64,000 bases of DNA from CAZAYY01 sp964489525. Its GTDB lineage: Bacteria > Chloroflexota > Anaerolineae > Anaerolineales > JABWBV01. Positions 62,201 through 64,000 of this stretch are shown one piece after another. The stretch covers positions 186,001-250,000 of the forward strand of contig CAZAYY010000001.1 in the NCBI GenBank assembly GCA_964489525.1, given 5' to 3'. Under the pieces are notes generated by a model. The model worked only from the letters and a program-made list of their open reading frames with translations, was not told the DNA's origin and ran no database searches. Position numbers and translations under genes: made by a program. Within the stretch, counting starts at the first letter, position 1; the number at the start of each line of letters is the position of its first letter.

Positions 62201-64000
62201 CTTTGCTTGCCCCGGCCAATGGGGCTGTGCTGAGTGACACCCAACCCACCCTCAGTTGGTCGCTCAGCCCGAGCACCGACACGGCAGCCTATTGGCTGGA
62301 ACTGGATGGGCAGGTGATGAATCTTGGCCTGGTTGATGAATATACCCCTTCGCTGCTTGCAGAAGGGGAGTATTCCTGGCGCCTGGCGGTCAGCGACCAC
62401 GCCAGCAATCTAAGCACCTGGACTTCTTTCTTTACCTTTGAAATTGACATCACCCCGCCGCCGGTGCCGGTTTTATCCGCCCCGGCCAATGGGGCCTTCA
62501 CCAGCGACCCGACCCCGGAACTGACCTGGGCGGCTTCCAGTACTGCTGCCGGCTACCGGCTCGAACTGGATGGGATTTGGCTGGATGTTGGCCTGGTAAC
62601 TGCTTACACCCCGCCTGTTTCATTGACGGATGACGTCCATACCTGGCGGGTGGCGGCTTACGATGCGGTGGGCAACACCAGCGCCCCCAGCGCCCTGCGT
62701 TCGTTCAATGTGGATACCACCCACCCCGAACCGCCTGCCCTGCTTTCCCCGGCCAACGGTGCCTATATTCCCAATCTGCGCCCCACGCTCAGCATTTCAG
62801 CCAGCTCCAGTGCCGACATTTTGGGTTATGTACTGGTTTTAGATGGTGTACAAATTGACCTGGGTGCAGAGACGGTGTACCTGCCTCCCGACCCGTTGGC
62901 GGAAGGTACCCACGATGCACCGATTCTCCATTCCTGGCAGGCTGCGGCCTACGACAAGGCCTATAATTTCTCCAGCTTTACCAACTCCTGGCAGTTCATC
63001 GTAGACGTTACCCCGCCCGCTGCGCCTTCCCTGCTTTTGCCGCTTCCCGGCGAGGTGATTTCGACCACCACGCCCACCCTCAGCTGGGCCGCCAGCCCGA
63101 GTGCAGATGTGGCGGGCTACCGGGTGGAGCTGGACGGGGTGGTTGTGGACGCTGGAAACAGCCTGAGCTACCTGGTTAACCCGGTAGATGTGCCTTCCAC
63201 GGCTGCCGATGGACTTTTCTCCTGGCGTGTCGCCGCGTACGACCTGGCAGGCAACCTGGGCGCCTACACCCAGCTTTACACCTACGTGGTAGATACCACG
63301 CCCAACCCCGTCCCCACCTTCACAAGTCCGGTTTCGGGCACGCTGCTGACCGGTTCGGACCTGTTGGTGCTGGAAGGCGATCTGTTTGCCTATATGCTGC
63401 TCGACACCCTGACCCTGACGCTGGCCTCCACCCATCTGCGGGTGGACTCCGAAGAAATCTATGTTGAGCTGCTGCCCAACAATTTGCGCCGGGCCTCTTT
63501 CTCGGTGGCTTGGAGCCCGGTTGGCCTGCCCGATGGGGTTTACACCCTCACCGCCAGCCTGCGCGATGCCCTGGGTCAGGTGGAGCAAACCAGCCTGGCG
63601 CTGACGATTGCAGTGCCTCCGCCTGTCCTCAGCCTGGATGCCAAAATTCCCCCTTCGGGGTATTTCTACAACAGCGAAGACGAACACAACGGCATGTTGG
63701 CCGTGAGCGGCACTGTCCAGGATCCGGACGGTGTCACCCAGGTGTTTGTGGGCCTGGATAATGCATCTGTCCCCGCCCGGGTGGAAAGTACGCTCTCCGA
63801 TGATCGTTGGTTTGCCCTTGTTCCGCTTCCCGAAATGGACCCGGAGGGTGAATTCCGCACGCTGTGGATCCAGGCCCAAAATCGAATGGGGCGCACAACC
63901 ACACTCACCCAAACCGTCTGGATTGACCTGCTGCAGGCCAGTGAACCGGGGCTGCAAACCTATGTGAACGATCTTCTGGTGAGTGAAACAACCACCTTTA
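47242..64000 (+). CDS. Giant secreted LamG/TSP3/delta-60 protein, 3' end outside the window
   Basis: The frame is open from ATG 47242 to the last base, at least 5586 codons, without a stop. AAAGGA lies nine bases upstream. In order: signal peptide (about 1-39); a lipoprotein-like N-domain to about 335; two hydrophobic helices (336-376); TSP3/EF-hand-like calcium repeats (471-603: DQDNDGVPDAFDSDNDGDS). A mixed region includes four or five membrane-like helices (about 1190-1366), then further calcium repeats (1590-1735). About eight LamG domains run from about 1755 to 4015, recognised by GQALSFDGxxxYL and FTLSAWV motifs. A delta-60-type propeller (QSDGKI-, about 4266-4700) and Fn3/Ig-like repeats with PPAxPxLLxPxxG openings continue to the end. 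It is a probable cell-surface or exported adhesin; the C-terminal function is unseen. LamG copies at 53.4-58.5 kb are similar enough to suggest recent amplification. Confidence 0.92.
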   Translation, partial: MPNSLFSPRSIRKPAVWAPALWVFAWLLVAAAAPLRGSAQVPTPPQAADAVHAAWQKASSLDGHRFVTDILQRTYPAPRITNVGRSSRTDALHLQGEMDRGRETFQMGMWNDAGNVLNGAGSLELKIEDGQAFGRQVGGEWQAVEDISGVFAPGSDLLGYLAGAKNIRSLDDLSAPLDFDWRPGMDLEEPLQAEPSLPSLQVARYAFDFDGPRFAEFIRARLEEDLRATGKLPPGVSLDSSNQYQQMTGSGEIWLYAAGPHAGLPLRLLVQLDYPEQRSGEKITLEIRTTFTGYLDAQAESPQTGFLGLVGWGSLAAGPVEMLKAGLAAVLEKAPAALAWVGLFWLMGWMLVHSRSRVLYASLAGVLILSLVAGPLLQTFQVAGFYTAQAAQSREWEAQQAEKAAQEERTAAQAAVLDPHEDPFARAARQAKAAEVLRIADFVPGSPAGDVLASAAGAAATTTSSAVQLDITLDADQDGVLDAEEIRACVVGPFYNGGTAQDCDNDGLTDFQEYKLGTDAFNADTDRDLLLDGIEVTGFEYPLNSGIRWYTDPLAFDTNKDGVADGAECKRRIQTPSTYCEDQDNDGVPDAFDSDNDGDSVPDKVDLSPSSSIGSPSNPFYGPEPLQPDAAGRPFSFTINDLKPNKPVFVDFQLRPTNPDHLWFTTSALDWPSGDTEGQVQRRAGNDSTLSDTGPTANGDMTLIPMLEISVPYQAGHYANLPVKPNAPARTPSNLDSWLDQSKLQPYGITVRAQNDRGDLVIYIPLNVVANGEGGEKVAFAGRMLYWPAAGSTPANWQSAHHARLVWAVYMLTDVCNPPDGTQDPQAYCENPANWVVDQPNIVHSYTDSFYLSGFAVREDLGMQMAVVLENPANDPNTSLDDMLWKAASAIDQTFIAGRCATCTGASAARDVPIAEVVRRLNNNAALSDIERWGIPANRTRAILLPSMQTQDELMTLAMGQTETILNTHFKPGSTPLAPAPTLLFVREEKYRSLNLDVMRDASPNMTFTGSSLTARLNPADVKDTVLAAMQWAPYRYNPNLKNGVGGWEGYPVDQYLDFLKINAGPELRGDADLYIPTHPDRELALEGSLMFATLHYIALYVGVSNLVQFGQDVQRLASITDEAVYNGNSLSTGVRLAVKVYIQNLVDEGVQQATMFQKLVTGMKTIKAADYNPQSGYKAFFKWATSSTTGLVLTVLAVIIVVGVLLTLVILDRLGGNFINYKVMIASVTLALSVVSMVSLGYQIGIQTAKAGLTAFQSFWSKASTLYNATKTALTKAAIIGFIIGALVTWGFFLYGVISEGVEPGSVAFNQALAETIAQTIALAIMTAITLIPVVGQIITAILLLVDAIITLLCAVGAADGLVCKGINGLLAKGIMYALYGGQLLVDLSDEDRLNPVIEDQKLREPRSGAIVGAELSVSAVITNAIRLASPDNWMAYLYAWQFNRTNLHSATFDYKFQTTQTNIHGSLSRGDMRSSWRNGGSYFSPGKSYFVDAASTDGTTVELDTAGINRTPTLYLTEGYALPFQECWLIWTPFTGFLPICYLNTIDGSTHIDMGQYMKYDVFPATLDEFFTLAARNGGFALAWDDQFPRLKDADGDGLLNQADGGADPNDAAWDSDGDSLSDYMELQLGTNPLSVDSDGDYLPDALEIRFGTNPLRQDSDGDGLTDAEEVYHQDVLDQDFDGNTSEWLGGWFFVYQFDPNGNSLITRVFSDPLNPDTDGDGLSDALEKVYGFNPRAKSDPNVIGLESVLQETFAPSLLLRFEDDVDATTFTDLSGKSNPGVCTAAATNPTCPLRVEGRFGKSVAFDGVNDQVQTTLSLNQTSTGPGATLMAWVYPTSSQSDYQVIVGSDNGGWDWSIAYRGSTWVIFHGSEESAAAQPVALNTWQHVAATFTPGVGASFYLNGVLQFSTPAIGYAGPGLPDADAANVYVGSPRFAGRIDEVLVVERPLSQAQIAALANNAAYNLNDMQVKPQDTLSYQATVENKLDARYAQGLLETRSNDPGLLFTAPVDTFVLQPRQTKTLGGTITIAALASSGAYSVTQEAGALVSDWREQSGYTDLWLRMEDSGTLFLDASGNVPPIHATCSGAGCPTGGQVGRVGNAASFDGTDDYLRADALTNKVANRAFSFGAWVYPRQANGAILAFSTSTGGNTNVLWYTSEQRFAYWDPLTGFVSTSAAFAPNRWYHVMVTISQNGAGTLVVDGQSLRTFTTTYRPAANGRFSVGQRWVNSTTPGAFFNGLVDEVRVYPRVFSVAEIRRLISLPTLALNMSNRAALDQFGLSYIYYDSSGQGNNATCSGTCPGPGFLDFFSPVTSFSNDYLNLPGSDSTRLSGGAFTLSAWVMPLNSGEAARDSHAQGIIGQSSGQTGAYPTLQRVGRQIRFGFGTGSEYVFHTSANVLELDTWNHVAAVFDGQIYRLYVNGVQVVATSSGDGGVPFTNKTPTTGQAFMVGRTSSQATVFMDEIFVFEEADGNGDAEYMLKWDGAQIFRQGGVDNSGAKRFVNINIEKTFENSAEMKLWEDDVDPGDDLLVARTFSSNEPSKAWELLLYDEGAGLGRDGKGWFFLGDTHVQFANNYVSAWYTGPRWAIANNSIPFYGHLNDISLYQQALSPDDVLGLYQGGYETIQHRFDDAPGAGRPASNTNFKNWVDLTGQTSCATLETCPTAGVDGRSNQAILLDGVNDTLALRSVSELGLANNSFTISAWVKANTTTGGRAILGTTAADGLFVGIENGKAVFKYHGYTLTGSATLQPNTWYHLAFRLQVNRWFNVPMSSQRTIFVNGVQDAQANSSLGAELFSGSGTVLVGQARGGSQFNGILDEVRVFSSPLTNQQITDMVSSAPAFLMRFEEARNATSFRDDAAGFIATCTGSACPQADVKGQVRQAVEFDGLDDLLVSNYSSTRTDNLSLSAWVRWSGPNGRSQVIVYNGNSGSNGYGLMLWHTGEIRIIVGGVAYITTGQVLSTAGWQHLAAVREAGVWKLYVNGVLTPVTGNPIPNLPSGVLRIGNASDGLAAFNGRIDEVNFHTKALSNLETRRLFEYQLGLVHTRQSHSVWVDADRPVSVLESDALYRPSSDTVLLFRASDASSEVLRVAMRTNSGSWRDLEPCIDTLNQAAWCPSFIPTAGEGRYIFDVKAYDSVGNEEIAHSYTTYVDATPPTLAATLVSGSILRPIPDPVQPGRWYLPLAGTVSDPQISGTSQPGSGVVAVVVTLLDAAGLPAGEGQQTAVLGAGGAWTVNYPFFQPDPSGAYTVLVEAVDAVGNPVSLSPAPEISLDTTAPQSLLETVAGAVQPGLLWYLFNESEGAASFADLSADNNPAICVPGGECPAAGQAGVWGGAVSFDGTGPLLQTASAISLAGPSFTLAAWAAPETVPSAGAATIAVHGTGGLYLGQRAGDGALVCGWGSSELAAVGQALSVGGAGWQHWACSYDSMTGVRSLYLDGHLQASDIPTAYPAAAAVLTLGGDPAGVSPFTGLLDELRLYSVALSPQEIEFLASQTLGTGMTLLGTVEDPASPPAVSSGVAKVELSFTPLALDQAPAAPSGSVPGQAPALALYLPLDDTPNRDGALLVTDISGQGNFARCPLPDVGGLVPPTGPAACPTAGLQGRVGQALSFDGFSQYLRLASVPSNLGQAFSFGGWVRPEAGGAVMSFDSPASSVINAIFYAPNSQPDRFCYTDSASNLALACSPALFPAGRWYHVWVTIAANNSGVLYVDGVPQAAFTSAVRPAPTGALHLGQAAPAGLPNALLALRTFKGLLDEVRVYSAALTAAEVRALYLGAGGDLRPTLYLAFDEAALTHQSPLQDNSGWENHGQLFNPNANPAWMSHPGVVGAFALALDGEDDYGVVPHHASLNFAADEDFSVALWVKVDPSQPTGPAERPILEKWVGSGAFPFSIRYLASGPSAGRVQVARSDGTTQVFLTSSAAINNSSFHHILFVKSGSQLALYVDGVLSASGTDSLSGSPANTANLFVGRRPASLGVLAAGFRGVVDDVRIYLQSAPDPQSAPDPLQIAALVALAWQPATLQTYGSTQTAWSLSVPAGLEGLYQVEQRTTDLLGNQNVTGVSGDLALGSAPWRTAIDTLPPRLEYTAQAMAGGMRYTLTVTDFNLDPTAIEFPRCAFAQPEDAYTSAPWYLTLVGETSGASNRLYSRTISCDYPDGLALSLGLAQSAASACDLFGNCVQCSGPGDCTMQSRELVSATGEFNLEAVLTNRVEDPGQRTEMTGFLALLSAASPSSVFRLPSSPASPPSVFGLPSSSPPAYPSRGITPGSLDLNFGYSGTLTGTLPCVYCGESPDGQLRAPLVAAALQSDGKILAVPRSTYEYNGEGVTVARFTPNGFLDPTWKADEFSPKEGISTLDSGGQFYALAVDDTDRVIAVGNDRDDQLLIARYTPTGTVDLSFGVNGYTTTFAHYLCGQYDFIRDDFFSCSLYDLLIQPDGKYLAAGTAVYITDSIYSYHCVVARYNPNGTPDTDFGDNGLVIQSFSSPNNTENYCKALALQSDGKIIVGGQRSEGVNGLLIIVLARYTEEGVLDTTFGSSGFSYYAHVSGHSYLEDLAVNDLDEIYLAGTVNNGHNVELGVTDLFALRFSANGTWLDDFRLDVSGGDESAAGLALDGENLLLGGSTSGNFLLARLDASTLEYDPTFGSAGLVQTSFAISETVTAETMLLQPDRRPLLLGGGWMPAPEDDCCATTLDFYAMARYENNSLPVPPGLLAPSDGTLFATSTLTISWDASPSLDALYYELELDGTPINVGLVTVYTATGLADGAHTWRLRTFDSSDNFSLYTPLWSFTVDTTPPTTPTVTSPLTASFVSTAMVTFYWQANAEPDLAGYWLEVDGQATQVPISWATGWTLGPFAEGAHAWRLAAYDQAGNVGPWSAAQAFTIDITPPAAPVLLAPPAGALLNTGTPAFSWAASTSPDVVSYIFMRDGYWPPDHGTGVGAALGYTPTIALAEGDHFWWAIAVDQAGNHSAYTNEFTFTVDTIPPALPTLLAPANGAVLSDTQPTLSWSLSPSTDTAAYWLELDGQVMNLGLVDEYTPSLLAEGEYSWRLAVSDHASNLSTWTSFFTFEIDITPPPVPVLSAPANGAFTSDPTPELTWAASSTAAGYRLELDGIWLDVGLVTAYTPPVSLTDDVHTWRVAAYDAVGNTSAPSALRSFNVDTTHPEPPALLSPANGAYIPNLRPTLSISASSSADILGYVLVLDGVQIDLGAETVYLPPDPLAEGTHDAPILHSWQAAAYDKAYNFSSFTNSWQFIVDVTPPAAPSLLLPLPGEVISTTTPTLSWAASPSADVAGYRVELDGVVVDAGNSLSYLVNPVDVPSTAADGLFSWRVAAYDLAGNLGAYTQLYTYVVDTTPNPVPTFTSPVSGTLLTGSDLLVLEGDLFAYMLLDTLTLTLASTHLRVDSEEIYVELLPNNLRRASFSVAWSPVGLPDGVYTLTASLRDALGQVEQTSLALTIAVPPPVLSLDAKIPPSGYFYNSEDEHNGMLAVSGTVQDPDGVTQVFVGLDNASVPARVESTLSDDRWFALVPLPEMDPEGEFRTLWIQAQNRMGRTTTLTQTVWIDLLQASEPGLQTYVNDLLVSETTTF
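59942..59994 (+). repeat. In-frame heptanucleotide repeats in the LamG gene
   Basis: CGGTCTT, CCGTCTT, CCGTCTT in tandem, an 18-base interruption, then CCGTCTT and CGGTCTT. They encode an S/P-rich linker between the LamG block and the delta-60 propeller. The unit is nearly the same as in the array at 9757-9817. Confidence 0.8.

Noticed and set aside
62839..63957. 372-codon minus-strand frame near the window end
   Set aside because: It lies opposite the continuous plus-strand Fn3/Ig-like coding frame.

Overview
The window looks like a chromosomal segment of a Chloroflexota bacterium, most likely class Anaerolineae. The grounds are its high G+C, enormous secreted proteins built from DUF11, CSLREA/Pmp, LamG and delta-60 modules, several secreted proteins ending in a YLPL(I/T)RR-like tail, and heptanucleotide short repeats. 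The lineage is an inference from style; there is no rRNA or other marker gene in the window.

Layout. 2-1336 is the 3' end of a secreted CARDB/PPC-type protein. 1573-4865 holds housekeeping genes: a YgjP-type metallopeptidase, an unknown membrane protein, an alpha/beta hydrolase and, convergently, a PfkB sugar kinase. 5187-10208 holds a 1574-residue surface protein (signal peptide, 79-residue repeats, YadA-head-like repeats, S74 intramolecular chaperone, coiled coil, membrane anchor) and a small secreted partner. 10224-20781 is mostly ordinary metabolism, transport and signalling: SDR/DUF2867, an ABC-2 exporter pair, two membrane proteins (one a degenerate S2P-like protein), a HAD phosphatase, a Ser/Thr kinase with an extracytoplasmic domain, a zinc-ribbon/PQQ-like protein and DoxX. 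21241-23839 carries an AAA/DUF234-type ATPase and a zinc alcohol dehydrogenase.

23849-29513 is a compact replicon-like module. It comprises a 766-residue putative replication protein with duplicated N-terminal DNA-binding-like domains, an ExeA/TniB-like AAA ATPase, and, divergently, ParA and a ParB-like protein followed by near-identical long palindromes. The putative replication gene contains a ~200-bp array of TGTCC cores on an 11-bp lattice, read in all three frames, beside an AT-rich patch. This resembles the layout of the lambda origin inside gene O and is the most interesting system in the window.

29514-31010 is a repeat-rich intergenic zone with several short-repeat families, then promoters and a long leader for the next gene. 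31011-46976 encodes a 5321-residue secreted protein (CSLREA, Pmp-like beta-helix repeats, RTX-like patch, 14 DUF11 domains, YLPIVVR tail). 47242 to the window end is a second giant open frame of at least 5586 codons: lipoprotein-like N-terminus, membrane segments, TSP3 calcium repeats, about eight LamG domains, a delta-60 propeller and Fn3/Ig-like repeats. It has no stop in the window.

Many genes have recognisable TATAAT boxes. Some begin a few bases after the box (leaderless), and in three places the box overlaps the preceding stop codon. All domain calls are by eye from motifs; no searches were run.
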